Counted from the stretch's first letter, positions 22,690-35,477 are shown. The stretch: 64,000 nucleotides of DNA from Ophiosphaerella korrae (GCA_028456385.1 JALNQF010000007.1:434001-498000); one strand, 5' to 3'. Translations and numbers: made by a program. Notes: a model not told the origin generated them from the sequence alone.

Positions 22690-24249
22690 TCGATATCTTT
22701 ATCCTTGTCATTTTTATTTCCATTTCCATTTCCAAAATCATCAGCATAATGTCTACCATGGCCTCCACGTTTGCCATATATTCCTTCACACCACGCCAGC
22801 CACGGCCCTTGATGTTTATTTTCTAATACGGTACGGACATTTCTCACCACATTGCTCGACCGCGCCTCGGCGACGTTTATTTTCCTTTGTAGACTGGATG
22901 GGCGGATTGGACTGAATTGGATTAGCATAGATTCCGGCTTTGTACCGAGTGATACCCCGGGGGGAAGGGAATTGGGCGTGTGGAGCTGGCATTCGCACGC
23001 ACTAGCAGACCGGCAATCTATTGTGCATATGAGAAGGCACTGCTAGGTACTTAGTTGCCGCAGCATGACATGACATGGCGTGCAGTAGGAGGTATAGACT
23101 ACCTATGTTGAGAATAAAAGCGTGAATAGGAACTCATCGTCATTGACCGCAGCTTCAGGCCTGGTGTGCGTTGTCGGCGTCCCACGCACGCAGGGCACAG
23201 GCGCAGTGGTCCCGCGGCGCTATTGGCCAATTGCGACTAGCGGTGTAGCCTCGTTACGGCCTCGCTGCGCGCAATCTGGCATGGGCCCGTCCTCGCGTTT
23301 GCCTTTTACGACGCCTGCGATGTGCGTGGCTGGAGGGTTGACCGGCGCGCTGCATGTGCGTGTCCCCATTGACCACCAAAACACGCACACACACACACAC
23401 ACACACACCCCTTCCCAGCTGCCGGCTAGCAAAGATTTTTTCCCAGCAACGCGGCCCGCAGATCGGGGGACGTAGGAGTCGTTTTGTTTCTTGGAGCGGC
23501 CAGTCCGCGTGGTTGCCGTGCCCCTCGACCCATCCATTCCATCCCCATCCCATCCACTTCCATTCCATCACCCCTCAATTTTGGCCCTGGCCCGAGCGGC
23601 AGTGTGACGAAGCTTGGATGAAACTCATTTCCGGCTGGAAAAGGTTAGAAGGGAAGCGAGGGATTCCTGTCATAGGGCAGCCGATAACGAGATCCCGCGA
23701 CGCCAATCAATCGACCTCGACGCAGGAAGCGTGGTAGACGAAAAGGTGCCTGGTGACCTGCGCCAGCCCACCAACCGACCACTGCGCTGCTACCCCCTCG
23801 CCAGGGCGAAAAACGAGGAGAAGACCACACGGAACGGCGATTCGACCAGTTTTGCTGCATCTAATTTGGCTTTCGCGGCTCTGTTTATTTACGATTCGAG
23901 GCAGCTGGGCCTGCGTTGCACTTGCGCTTCTCGCACAAGCGCTCATGTGCTTACCGCCGCTGAGCTGCTTCCCCTTGCGCGTCGAGAGACTTCCGCATAA
24001 TGCTCCCCACACGCCGTCGCCGCGCCGCCGCCGTCGCGTACTCCGCGAGGCGAAAGACCCGGCCGCGCTCGACGACTGGATCAGCTGAGGACAACGAGCG
24101 GCAGGGACTATGGGCAGACAGCGACGACGAGTCTGCGAACGACGACGAGCAACATATCTATATGTGCATGCGTGCGCTGCGCAGGGAGAGGAGAGGGCAG
24201 GGCAAGGACACGATTTTGGTACGACGACGATTCTGCTCTTGGTGGTCGC
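22690..24249. other. long upstream region of the giant gene
   Basis: No protein gene is supported. Overlapping ORFs of 60-130 codons come from GC-rich composition. It holds the dinucleotide repeat at 23381-23408 and a CT/GC-rich probable promoter at 23.7-24.2 kb. The 24000-24249 stretch is open in several frames and could be 5' UTR with upstream ORFs. Confidence 0.5.
23381..23408. repeat. (AC)n microsatellite
   Basis: An AC dinucleotide tract of about 28 bases with one interruption (ACACGCAC). Confidence 0.9.
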
Positions 24250-27200
24250 ATGGGGCCCTTCCCCGCCGACACGGTTCAGGCTCTCGATGCTTTCACACCC
24301 ACATTCAACATGGCGCTTTTATCTAACTTGACACCCCAGGTTTCCTCCTCACCGGCGCCGTCGCCTCGACGATCGTGGGACGAGTCGCTGGACGGCTTGG
24401 GAGGCCCGCCGCCCGCATACCACGACTGCGTCGCCGATTTACCGCCAGACTACACCCACACCGATGCGCGAGCTTATGCACACTCGCCCGAGTACACGCC
24501 GTTTCCGTCATTAAACGCATCTATCTGCTCCAACGTACCGAACTGCTTGCGCCTAAGCTGCGACACCTCACCGACTTCGTCGCTCTTTCTCGACGAGAAA
24601 TCGCTGTATGCAGACATTGATTTTGGCTTCAACGACGCGGGCGTCAAGTCGCACGCAAAGAAGGGCAAGGGCAGGGGCAATAACAACAACAACAACAACA
24701 ACAACAACGCGGCGAAAAAAACCACAGCGTCAAATGCCTTCGAGGCGGGTGGTGATCTGCCGCAGAAAGACGCTGGCGGTGGCGGTGGCGGTGGCGGTGG
24801 CGATCCGCCTGCAGATGGGGGCAGCGAGGGCGGGGGCGACGGGGATAAAGGCGGGGACGACAAGGGAAAGAAAAAAACCAAGAAAGAGCTTGCGGAAGAG
24901 GAACGCCTAAAGAAAGAGGAGGAGGAACGGATAGCCAAGGAAGAAGAGCGATTAGCAAAGGAGGCTGAAGAAGAGGCTGAGCGCAAAAAGAAGGAAGAAG
25001 AGGATGCGGCAGTGGCGGCGGCAGCGGCACCCCCCGATCCCAGCTGGGGAGATACAGGCGCAAACAACGACGATGGGGGAGCCACAGCACCAGTCACGAC
25101 TGGAAAGAAGAAGAAGGGCAAAAAGGGGAAGGTTTGTTATTTCGGTTACCTGACAACGTGTTCCAAAGCGCTAATCGCACGATAGGCCGCCGCAGAGCCG
25201 CCCCCACCACCCCTTGACCCACCGACCACGTTCGACGATATCAAGCTCGACGACGTGAATCTCGACGACGGCGTGCCAAAGATTGACATGAGCTTCGGGG
25301 ATTCAACGATCAAGTCGGGATCTGGATTCGGCGGGATTGCGAACTGGTCTTCAGAAAGCTGGGGCGGACTCGGAGATAGTGGCTCAAAAGATGCAGGCGG
25401 TGATAATCCGTGGGACTCTGCAGATAAAAAGCAGGATTCATCGTTCGACTTTCAGTTTGATGCATTCAACGGTTCGGTAGGCACACCGGCAGCCGAATCG
25501 AAGCCGCTCGAGGACGATGGCTGGGGCTTTAGCGGCACCACTAAGACTAAGAAAAAGAGCAAGAAGGGTGTGTTGATCGAGGAATCGATACCAGAGCCTG
25601 ACCCAACCGTTGAGCCTGAGAAGAAAGAGGAGGGATGGGAGTCGTTTAGTTTTGGTGCGACGTCAAAGGGTAAGAAGAAAAAGAAGAAGGGTGTAGTGGA
25701 GGAGCCTCTGCTAGAGCCTGAATCACCTGTGGAGCTCGAGCCCGTTCCAGTGCCTCAACCTGAACCTGTTAAGGAAGTGGATCCGTGGGGATATTCTGGG
25801 ACTAGCACTAAGAAAAAGAAGAAGAAGACGAAGGACATCGAAGATCCTCCACCACCTCCGGCAGAACCGGAACCAGAACCAGAACCAGAACCAGAACCTG
25901 TACCAGAACCAGAACCAGAACCAGAGCCAAAGCCTGCACCGCTTGAACCAGCACCAGAGCCCATCAAGGAGGAGATTGATCCGTTTGCAGGACTCAGCAA
26001 GGCACAGAGAAAGAAGTTGGAGAAGAAGCTGAAGGAGGAGCAAAAACTGAGAGATGAAGAGGAAGCTCGGCGGAAAGAGGAAGAAGATGCAACAGATGCA
26101 AAACGGTTGGAAGAGGAAGCCGAGGCTGAACATACCCGCGCAGAAGATGAGGTAGTTGCTGCAGAAAAGCAACGGCCTGAAGACGAGGCTGCTGCTACGG
26201 CGGCCGCTGAAGCAGAGAAGAAGCAAGATACCTCTTGGGATGATTGCGGTAGTGCAGAAGTCACGACGGCTACTAAGAAGAAGAAAAAGAAGAAGGTTGT
26301 CGTCGAAGAAGAGCCTCCGCCACCACCGCCGTCGCCACCAGAGCCCGAACCAATAATTGAACCTGAGCCTACTCCGTCTGTAGAGGAGAAGCTAGCCGGG
26401 GATTGGGGCGATTGGAGTACAACTCCTGTGTCTACCAGCAAGGCCAAGAAAGGTAAGAAGGGTACCGCTGTGATTATTCCAGACCTGCCAAAAGACCCTG
26501 AACCGGAACCGGAACCGGAACCAGAACCCGTTCTAGAGCCAGAACCTAAGTCTCCAGCATCCGAAGACAAGAATGAGGGTGGAGACTGGGGATTTGGCTC
26601 ATCATTTAGGAAGAAGAAAAAGAAGGGCAAGAATATCGAACCTAACCCATTACCCGAGCCCGAACCAGAGTTTCGAGAACCTCTACAGATCGAAGCTGCA
26701 GCTCAAGAACCAGATGCGGTTGAGGAGCCCGCGGCAGAGGGAGAGGATGAGTGGGGTGCGCCATCCTGGGGCAAGAAGAAAAAGAAGGATCCTAAGAAGG
26801 GCGCTCCAGTCGAGGTCGTTGAAGAGACCACAATCCCTGTTCAGAAACCTGACGAGGACGACCCATGGGGAAGCGCAGCCTTCAACATGAAGAAAACGAA
26901 GAAGAGCAAACGGGGCGTCGCGCCCGCCGACCTACCTTCCCCACCCGTCGAGCCAGAAATCCCGCCCCCACTTGAGATTGAGGCTCCGCCTGTTGACGAA
27001 CAAATAGAGGACGACACGTGGAGTCCCCGGGGCCTGGGAACAACAACTACGAAGAAAAAGAAGAAGAAGGGCGAAATGGTTGAGGAGCCTCTTGTTAAAA
27101 TCACGAGCAGAGAGTCTGGATCAAAGTCAGTAAAGGATATGGTAGAGGACCTCATATCGCTCGACGATCCGCCGCCTGTAGAAGTCAAGAAAGACAAGAA

Positions 27201-30200
27201 GGAATCTTCCAAATCGAGTACGTGGGGCTCGTTAGGCTCGACTACAACTACGAAACCTCCTAAAAAGGAAACGCAGACAGAGAAGAGGGTGCGTGAGAGG
27301 CGCGAGAAGAAGGAACGGGAAGAGCAAGAGCGCCTGGAGGAGGTTGCGAAGAAAGAAGAGGCAGATCGCATCGCCTGCGAGGCCGAGGAGGCTAAAGCAG
27401 AAGCTGCTGCCGCTGCCACTGCTGCTGCTGCTGCGGAAGAACAGGCCAGAATTGACGCCAAGGCCGAGGCCGCTCGGATCGCGGCTGAAGAAGCGGAAGC
27501 ACTTCAGATAATTGCTGCGGAGGAAGAGGAACGCAAGAGAAAGGAGGAAGAGGAAGAAGCAGCAGCAGCGCCCAAAAGCAGCATGGGCGGATGGGCAGCC
27601 AGTATTTGGGGCTCGTCGAAAAAGAAGGAGAGTGCTAAGGATAGGAAGGCTCGTGAGAAGAAGGAGAAAGAAGAGCAAGAAGAAAGGGAGCAGCTTGAGC
27701 GTGACAAGCAGGAGCGCGTGGCGCAAGAAGAGGCTGCCCGAGTTGCTGCAGAGGAGGCGGAAGCAGCGCGGATTGCGGAAGAAGAGGCAGAGTCGGCCCG
27801 AATTGCACAAGCAGAGGCTGCCCGAATTGCAGAAGGAGAGGCAGCTCGGATTATTGCTGAAGAAGAGGCGGCCGCGAAAAAGAAAAAGGAAGAAGAAGCA
27901 TCAAAGAGTTCTAGTGGGTGGGGCCTCTTCGGCAAAAAGAAGGAGACCACCAAAGAAAGGCGTGAGCGTGAAACTAAGGAAAAGAAGGCGCGTGAGGACG
28001 AGGAGAGGGCTGAACAGGAGGCCAAAGAAGCTGCGGAAGCTAAGGTGGCAGCAACAGCAACAGCAGCAGCCGAACAAGCCCAAAAAGAGGCAGATGAGGC
28101 CGAGGCTGCACGGATTGCTGCGGGAGAAGCAGCACTACTCGCACCGGTATCATCAAAGGAGAGGAAAAAGAAGAAAGAGAGAGGCGTCATTGAAGAAGAG
28201 GCTCCTCCACCTCCGCCTCCACCTCCACCTCCACCTCCACCTGCCGACGACCCTGATGCAGACTTGTTCGACTTGGTCAAGGACATACCTGATGACCAAC
28301 TCCTCGCTGAGCTTGGGGAAGACCTGAAGATTGAAACCAAGAAAGAGGAGTTCTCGGTGGGCAGTTGGGGAAGCAACAGGGTGTTCAAGAAGGATGAGTT
28401 CTCAGTTGGTAGCTGGGGAAGCGCCAAAGAAACCAAAAAGGAAGAGACTACTGGGAGTGGGTGGGGTAGCGCATGGGGTATCTCGTTGCGAAAGACGAAG
28501 AAAGTCGAGCCCCCTCCACCAGAACCTGAGCCAGAACCAGAGCCAGAGTTAGAGCCTGAACCTGAGCCTGAACCTGAGCCTGAGCCTGAGCCTGCACCAG
28601 AGGCACCAGACGACATCGTTGAGATTATCGATTCATCGCCTCCCAAGAAGTCCAAGAAAGACAAAGACAAGAAGGAGAAAGATAAAAAGGAGAAGAAGTC
28701 GAAGAAGACGAGGATCATAGTTGATGCTCCTCCGCTCGAGATCCCTCCTCCTGATCCTGTGCCTGCTGATTCGATCACCAGGCGGTCGCCTGTGCCTGGT
28801 GGGTTTCCAGATGATGAAATGGACTTGACCGATCTTGGTGGTGAAGCAGAGCCCATTGTAGAGCCGGAGCCTGAGCCGGAGCCGGAGCCGGAACCTGAGC
28901 CAGAACCCGAGCCAGAACCCGAGCCAGAACCCGAGCCAGAACCCGAGCCAGAACCAGAACCAGAACCTGTCATTGTTGTCTCTGAAAAGAAGCTGAAGAA
29001 ATCTAAGAAGAGCAGCAGGACTCGGACAGATTACTTCGAGGATGCACCGCCGCCTCCACCGCCTGAGCCTGAAGCTGAGCCTGAGCCGGAACCGGAACTA
29101 GAACCTGTCATTGTTGTCTCTGAAAAGAAGCTGAAGAAGTCTAAGAAGAGCAGCAGGACTCGGACAGATTACTTCGAAGATGCACCGCCGCCTCCACCGC
29201 CTGAGCCTGAAGCTGAGCCTGAGCCGGAACCTGAGCTAGAACCGGAGCCAGAACCAGAACCTGTCATTGTTGTCCCTGAAAAGAAGCTGAAGAAGTCTAA
29301 GAAGAGCAGCAGGACTCGGACAGATTACTTCGAAGATGCACCGCCGCCTCCACCGCCTGAGCCTGAAGCTGAGCCTGAGCCGGAACCTGAGCTAGAACCG
29401 GAGCCAGAACCAGAACCTGTCATTGTTGTCCCTGAAAAGAAGCTGAAGAAGTCTAAGAAGAGCAGCAGGACTCGGACAGATTACTTCGAAGATGCACCGC
29501 CGCCTCCACCGCCTGAGCCTGAAGCTGAGCCTGAGCCGGAACCTGAGCTAGAACCCGAGCCAGAACCCGAGCCAGAACCAGAACCTGTCATTGTTGTCTC
29601 TGAAAAGAAGCTGAAGAAGTCTAAGAAGAGCAGCAGGACTCAGACAGATTACTTCGAGGATGCACCGCCGCCTCCACCACCTGAGCCTGAAGCCGAGCCT
29701 GAGCCGGTTATGGTGGTTTCGGAGAAGAAGCTGAAGAAGTCGAAGAAGAGTAGTAAGAGGGCGGAACCTATTATCGAAGAACCGCCGCCTCCACCACCCG
29801 AGCCTGAACCGGAAGCAGAACATGAGCCAGAACCAGAGCCCGAGCCTGAACCGGTCATCGTTGTCAGAGAAAAGAAGCTCAAGAAATCAAAGAAGAGCAG
29901 CAGGCGAGCGGAGCCCATTATTGAAGAGCCTCCACCTCCACCATCACCTCCAGCACCTCCTGCGCCAGACTCTGACGCCATGTTTGTGGATGCGCCTATG
30001 GAGCGTGAATTGGTAGATTTGGACGAACCGGCACCAGAGGACGTGGACGATGAGGCAGCAAGACCTCCTACGCCGCCGCCTGAGCCCGTGCCCGCACCAA
30101 AATCCATTACTCCAAAGAAGGAGCGGGCAAAGGTGACTCGCAACGGTGGATCTGGATCATGGGGATTCTGGCCTGCTGGCGGATCGGCAAAGAAACCATC

Positions 30201-32261
30201 AGCCAACAGGACCAAGTCTGGCGATGAATCGACCAGTGTTACAACAGGGCCAAAACCTGGGTTGACTCGCACAAAGTCGGTGCGCACTACATCGACAAGG
30301 GACAAAGATGTGATTTCACGATCGTCGGGCTCTGACAAGATGTCCAAGACACCTTCGCGCACAAAGTCGGTCCGGACGCCGTCTGGATTTGGCATCTTTG
30401 GTGTTCCGCCCCCGCCTTCTCGATCTAAGTCACATCGAACATCAGTCACACCCAAGGTGCTCTCGCGCCGACCATCAATTGATCAAGACGCAGCAATGAT
30501 GTCGCCACCGCAAACCGACACGGACGTCAAGATATCTTCCAAGGCAGCACGGGCAACGGGTGCAAAGTCGTCTTCGCGCAGAGCAAGCACGAGGGAAAAG
30601 GGCAAATCACGAGGTAAGATCCCCTCTTTTTCGGCCGTGCTGGCGCGCTATTGGCTAGCGGGCCAGTCAGCAGTTGATAAACTAACCCAGAGTGCGCAGC
30701 TATGCCAGACCCGTATCCTATTGGCGATGACCTGGAGCCTCTCGACGACGAGTTTCCTGCACCAATATTGCGCCCAGAGCCATCGCGTCGCAGGTCCAAA
30801 CGTGATTCGGCGCAACCCGCGCAGCCTGTAGAGCCGTTGACCGCCCCACCTAGCGCCGACGATCCGGTTGTTGTTGAGCGCATGGAAGTGGATCCACCCC
30901 CAGCTGAGGCTGAACGTCCCCGCCACCGCGAACGAGAGCGTGAACGAGAACGCCCACGCCGCGAACGAGGCAATTCTGATGCCATGGCCACCCTTGCAGG
31001 CGTTGCCGGAACTGCTGCTGCCGTAAGTGGATTTAAGAATATGTTTGGCCTGGGCCGCAAGAAGGGCACGCCGGACGAGGACCGCCGTGACCGTCGCAAG
31101 GCGGCGTACGAGACCGAGGACGAGCGCAGACGACGCAAGCGACCCACTGCCCGCGATGGAATCACCGAGGATGAGGCAAAGCGCCTGCGACATGAACGTC
31201 GCAGCGTGCGCAAGCCGACGCGCATGCCTGATGGCGAGCCGGAGCCGATGATGACGGGTGCCAACGGCAGCGCTGAGATTGATCCTGAGCGTGATGCGAG
31301 ACGAGCCGCCCGTCGAGCCCGACACGAGCAAGAGAAGGAGATCCGCCGTGCTGAGCTCGAGGAGGCTGAGGCCAGGGCTGAGCGTCGTCGTGAGCGCGCG
31401 CGCGACACCGAACAGAACACGCTTGCTGAGAAGAAGGCACGCCAGATGGCCGAGCTCGAGCGGCGCAACAAGCTGGCTGAGGAAGAACTGCGACGTCAGG
31501 CCGAAACCAAGGAGGACCGCCGACGGTCTCGTGTCAAGCCAACAGATGAAACTGCGCGCGACCATCGCTCATCGCGCCGCAAGGACAAGGAGCCCCGCGA
31601 GCCATCTCGGCCACACAACGACCGCCGTGGCTCCCACCTAGATGAAGATGCAGAGCGTCGTCGTCGCCACGAAGAGCGCCGGGCCGCCCGTCGCAACTCA
31701 GAGTACCCAGCCGCCGAGCCCATCGCCGACTACTTCGACGAGCGCAACGGCCAAGCCCACAAGCCCACCAAACATCGCTCCCGCCGCATCCCCGGCGAAG
31801 AGCAAAACCAGCCCTACATCAACAAAGGCCCCGACAAAACCTCCTCCTGGGTCCAATCCCTCTCCGACGAACCCCCGCTCCCACCCCCCATCTCCGAAAC
31901 CGTCTTAGACCCCATGCCCGGCCACAACGCGCCCGACGACGACGAATCCCCCTCCCAAGACGAAGACATCCGCCTCCGCATCGCGGGCCGCCGCGGGGGC
32001 AAACGCGACAAAGCGGAGCGCGCAGAGCGCGAACGCAGCGACCGCGACCGTGCGCGCGAAGATAAGGACCGCAAGCACCACCGGCGTAAAACGCACTATG
32101 AGGGCGGCGCCGTCGAAGACATCACCGACAAGCGCAACCGCCGCAAGAGCTACGCAAGCCCCGTGTACGACGACCAGCCCGTGCGCACGTGGGATGGCCG
32201 GCCCGCGTTGGAGGGCGCCGGAGGCGGGAAGAGGGGCAGTTGGTTCAAGAAGATATTCTAA
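24250..32261 (+). CDS. giant low-complexity, repeat-rich protein of unknown function
   Basis: Exons 24250-25131, 25186-30613 and 30700-32261 join in frame to about 2,623 codons. The start is uncertain (24172, 24250 and 24310 are all in frame). Residues near 60-80 contain two PY motifs (PPAY, PPDY). Next come Asn10 and Gly runs and a charged Glu/Lys coiled-coil. The central part alternates DxWG/SWGS-type tryptophan motifs, poly-Lys blocks (KKKKKK), long (EP)n and Pro runs, and Ala/Glu-rich coiled-coils. A minisatellite repeat region follows (28969 onward). The C-terminal 500 residues are Arg/Glu-rich and end [11 protein letters not shown]. There is no signal peptide; one short Gly/Ala segment ([23 protein letters not shown]) might touch membranes. 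The style resembles giant disordered fungal scaffolds such as leashin or septal-pore-associated proteins, but I saw no diagnostic sequence. Confidence 0.75.
28969..29940 (+). repeat. coding minisatellite, about 7 units of 120-168 bp
   Basis: Units begin at about 28969, 29107, 29263, 29419, 29587, 29707 and 29854, giving spacings of 138, 156, 156, 168, 120 and 147, all multiples of three. Each encodes [16 protein letters not shown], then an acidic/Pro block ([20 protein letters not shown] in the first five units) and a variable EP run. Units 3 and 4 are almost identical, which implies recent duplication. Confidence 0.9.
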
Positions 32262-32873
32262 ACACACAAAACAGAAACATGGTCTGCACTCTCTCTTTCT
32301 CTTTATCAGCATTGCGCGGCGTTTTGTTTTGGGCGTTGAGTTTTTGATTGGATAGCGTTGTTCTTTGTTGCAGAGTGGCTTGCACATACCCTCCCCCTTC
32401 ACCTTCGTTTTCCCCCCCTTCTATCCTAGCACATGCACGGGTTATCGAGCATTTAGTAGCTACTTTTGTGTTTTGAATGTCGAGGTTGTAAGAGCGGAGT
32501 GCATTTGTACCGTTATGTTACGTTATGTTTTTCTCTTTTTTTTGGCTTTTATTTTGCAGCGTTGAGCCGGTTAGTTTTATGTAGGCATGAGATAGATACC
32601 CTTCTTTATGAAATGTGTGTTGGGATGAAGCTGTCATGATTGGCTGCGTGCTGTGTGTGTGTGTGAGTGAGTCATCTGGGGGCGTCGTGGAGGGCTCTTG
32701 TTGGTGGTGCAAGGCGAAGATCTTACGTGAACACCACGTTGAGCCAGGTTACTGGCGACATTAGGACATAATGGATATGATTAGAATGCTAGGTTTTCCT
32801 CTCATGACGCCAGGCACCGCAAATATGCAAGCCCCGCCGGGCGCTGTTCCTACCTTGGTATCACATGTTGCTC
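32262..32873. other. intergenic region between convergent genes
   Basis: The 3' regions of the giant gene and CK2-beta. There is a short TG-repeat-like stretch (TGTGTGTGTGAGTGAGTGA) at 32653-32671. No gene. Confidence 0.5.
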
Positions 32874-34061
32874 CTACACTTGCACTATAGCGCCCTCAAC
32901 GCCCTCCTCCATGTCCTCATCTTCTTCATCCTCTTCTAGCTCGTCGTCTTCCTCCTCAAACCCCGTGTCTAGTTTTATCGCCCTCAGTCTGTCTTTCATC
33001 AACTCTCGTTGTTCGCTCTGCCACCTCGCCAGAGCCGCTGCGGCATGTACCTTGAATCCAAACACTCGTGGCTCAAAACGCCGCTGTGATTTCGGTGGGA
33101 GAAGTGTGGGGTAGACCTGAAATAAGATGTTGTGGAACGAGGTGCCAAAGTACGCACCATCAATTACGGCATGGCGCGACGATTTGGGATTATAGAGATC
33201 TTCGCAGCGCGAGCAGTAGAGCTTGACGGGCGAAGAGTTGGGCACATCGGACTGGCCCATGGGTAGGAGGGGCTGTGACTCGCACATTACGCGTGGGCAT
33301 TTGCCAAAGTCCGATTTCTTGAACTTTTCGAGCTGGAAAGGTATCAATCTCGTGGAAAATGTCATGTGGACACGAGACATACCATTTTCGCCAAACCCCT
33401 AGTTGTGACGATGTATCTTGCATGCACTAGGCCATACAGATGCCGTGCCGACTTTTCTATTTGTTCCCGCATATCATCGTCACAGTCAAAGTCGAAGACA
33501 TCAGTTACGAGGTCGAGGGCATATTGATAGTACTGAACTTCGGTGTTGAGGCCCGTTAGGTTGAAGCGATCGGTGAGGTATTCTTCATCAATCTCGCAAA
33601 AGTATTCGTTTCCTCGTGACGATATAAACTGCAATGGTGTTAACAGTGTCTTTAGTGGTCTGCTTGTTCTCTCTACAGGCTGATCTAGGTCACTTTGTTG
33701 CGATGGCCAGTTGTGGGTCAGAAGAACCGTAGCCGACGACCAACGTATAAAGACGTGAGGTAAAGGAAAGGGAGAGGTCCAAGCATGTCTGCATCGAACC
33801 GCCGCAGCGAGACCGTTGATATAACAAGTCCGACTGGTACGTGGTCAATCTAGTAGCTCTGCGAGCAACTTGCTGACGCACCACGCAAACAAGATTTTGT
33901 ATCCCAGGTGGTAATTCATACGAACGACCATAGTGGAATGTAGGCCCCAAGCCGAGTATGCGAGCTAATGTATGTGAATGTATGTATGAAAGTGAAGCAC
34001 CTACCCAATCGCGCCAGTAGCTTGTGTAGTCGCTATCTGTATCGCTATTGAAGTCGTCCAT
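32874..34061 (-). CDS. CKB1: casein kinase II regulatory (beta) subunit
   Basis: Minus-strand exons 34005-34061, 33383-33628 and 32874-33332 give 253 codons. The join restores the near-invariant CK2-beta sequence SYWRDWFISSRGNEYFCEID, and then EEYLTDRFNLTGL, HLYGLVHARYI and GKCPRVMC. The zinc ribbon cysteines are C113, C118, C141 and C144 (CPRVMC... CSRC), used for beta-beta dimerisation. PxxLPMGQSDVP and YFGTSFHNILFQVYP are also canonical. The tail is acidic (EEEDDELEEDEEDEDMEE). The subunit docks two catalytic CK2-alpha chains to form the tetramer and modulates substrate choice in nucleus and cytoplasm. Intron 1 is 376 nt, unusually long for this window. Confidence 0.95.
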
Positions 34062-34607
34062 GTTGCGCCTGCTCTCCAGTGGGCTGTTCCGGTGTAGTTA
34101 TAGCGTGTAGGCCAAAGTTCGGGACGCGACAGTGGAGTGAATTGCGCGCCGGAAGGTGGGATGGCTGCAGCATCCATGCATAGGCCGCGGGGCTGCGGCG
34201 GCAGGTTGATCCGCGCCAAGGCTGCTAGCCGCTTCCGTAAATTTTGCCTATTTAGGAAGGTTTTCATCGTCCGTCGATTACTGTCGGATTGTAGAGTGAC
34301 GGGCGTCATTTTGGACGTTCAAGCGCACGTGTCAATCATGCGTTGTAGCCACCAGCCCTGCCCAAGAAGTTCGTACTGCGCCTACCATACGATACTGTCG
34401 TCGCCCGGGTAGCATTCAATCGGCCAGATCATTCGATACAGGACGATACCTTCATATTGACACAATTTGGACTCTTGCGGCTCACAAATCGTTCTCAGTA
34501 TGTCATGGGGGCTGCCATACACATGCTTCCACGAAGTGATTACTATGATTTATAGAATCAGGGACTGTCCATCATATCCTTATTTTCACCCCTTTCTGAA
34601 CAGCATA
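34062..34607. other. intergenic region
   Basis: Upstream of CK2-beta and downstream of the small secreted protein gene. I see no gene or repeat. Confidence 0.5.
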
Positions 34608-35117
34608 TTAAGAGGCAGTGCTAGCACACCAGTAATCTGCCTTGCAAGTAGAGCTACGTAACCAAAGCAGGCCTTCTCTGAACTGGAATGTCGAAGTCCC
34701 GTCGACGAAGCACACGAAATCTTCCTTATCCAACTTCGCAGTCCCAGCTATTGAGTTCTTCGGCAAACCAGCAGCATCTGCCGAAATACTGCTCGTGAAC
34801 CTCCCATCGCTCAGATCAACTTGTCTTGTCGAACCTTCCCAGCGCCGCGCTGGTTCAGAAACAAGGCCAATATCAGTTGGCGAAATGCGGTTTACAGGTC
34901 CATTGTAATATATCGCAGCAGAATATGTGCTGGCTAAGGACAGATGAGTGTTTGAATGCATTTAGCTAGGAGGATATTTACTGTCAATCAAGCCGCGTGA
35001 TGTGCAAGATGCTAGATACACATTCTTCTTCGAGCCCGCAATAGAGGGTCCTGATTCTTGGGGTCGAGCGATGGCTGTTGCCGCCAGCGCAAGGAGAATT
35101 GTCGTTGAAAGGTACAT
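34608..35117 (-). CDS. small secreted protein, effector-like
   Basis: Minus-strand exons 34982-35117 and 34608-34933 (48-nt intron) give 153 codons. Exon 1 encodes a good signal peptide (MYLSTTILLALAATAIARPQ). The mature protein of about 135 residues has four cysteines (ASCTSRG, FVCFVD, SSTCKADYWCAS), enough for two disulphides, and ends shortly after the last one. No domain is recognised. Size, secretion and cysteine content fit the loose definition of a candidate fungal effector, but many such proteins have other roles. The promoter lies in the gene-poor 35-36.7 kb interval. Confidence 0.75.
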
Positions 35118-35477
35118 TCTAGGATGGTTCGATGGTACCGAACAGCTGTTCGTCTATCTGACTTGACTCGTAGTGTGTTGAAGCTCAATGTACTCGGGGT
35201 TGAAAGTAACGGCAGGGTTGTGTTTATCTACCCAGTTTTGTATTTTCCTGAGCTATTGGATCCACCACTTCATTTGATGAGATACCTCAACGGAGTAATA
35301 TACCAAAGCTTTTTCATCAATTTTTATGAGTAGTAAACCATTCCAATGGAAATGGCTGATTATTTGTTGGGCGTTCGACCGGTTGTCCGGGTATATTGCT
35401 CGAAAAGTAGATGAGGTAGCATATAACCATTTCTAGGCCATACCGCCTGCATGGTAAATCCCTGGTCTTGTGGGTAT

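Noticed and set aside
23220..23571. Overlapping ORFs across the AC repeat
   Set aside because: Open frames created by the dinucleotide tract (Thr-His or Val-Cys runs).
24474..25121. 215-codon minus-strand ORF with Pro and Ser runs
   Set aside because: Reverse complement of Gly/Lys/Glu repeats in exon 1 of the giant gene.
27504..28973. 489-codon minus-strand ORF full of Gly-Ser repeats
   Set aside because: Antisense shadow of (EP)n and Lys/Glu-rich codons in the giant gene; several other long antisense ORFs (25755-26630, 26841-27461, 29649-30455) have the same cause.
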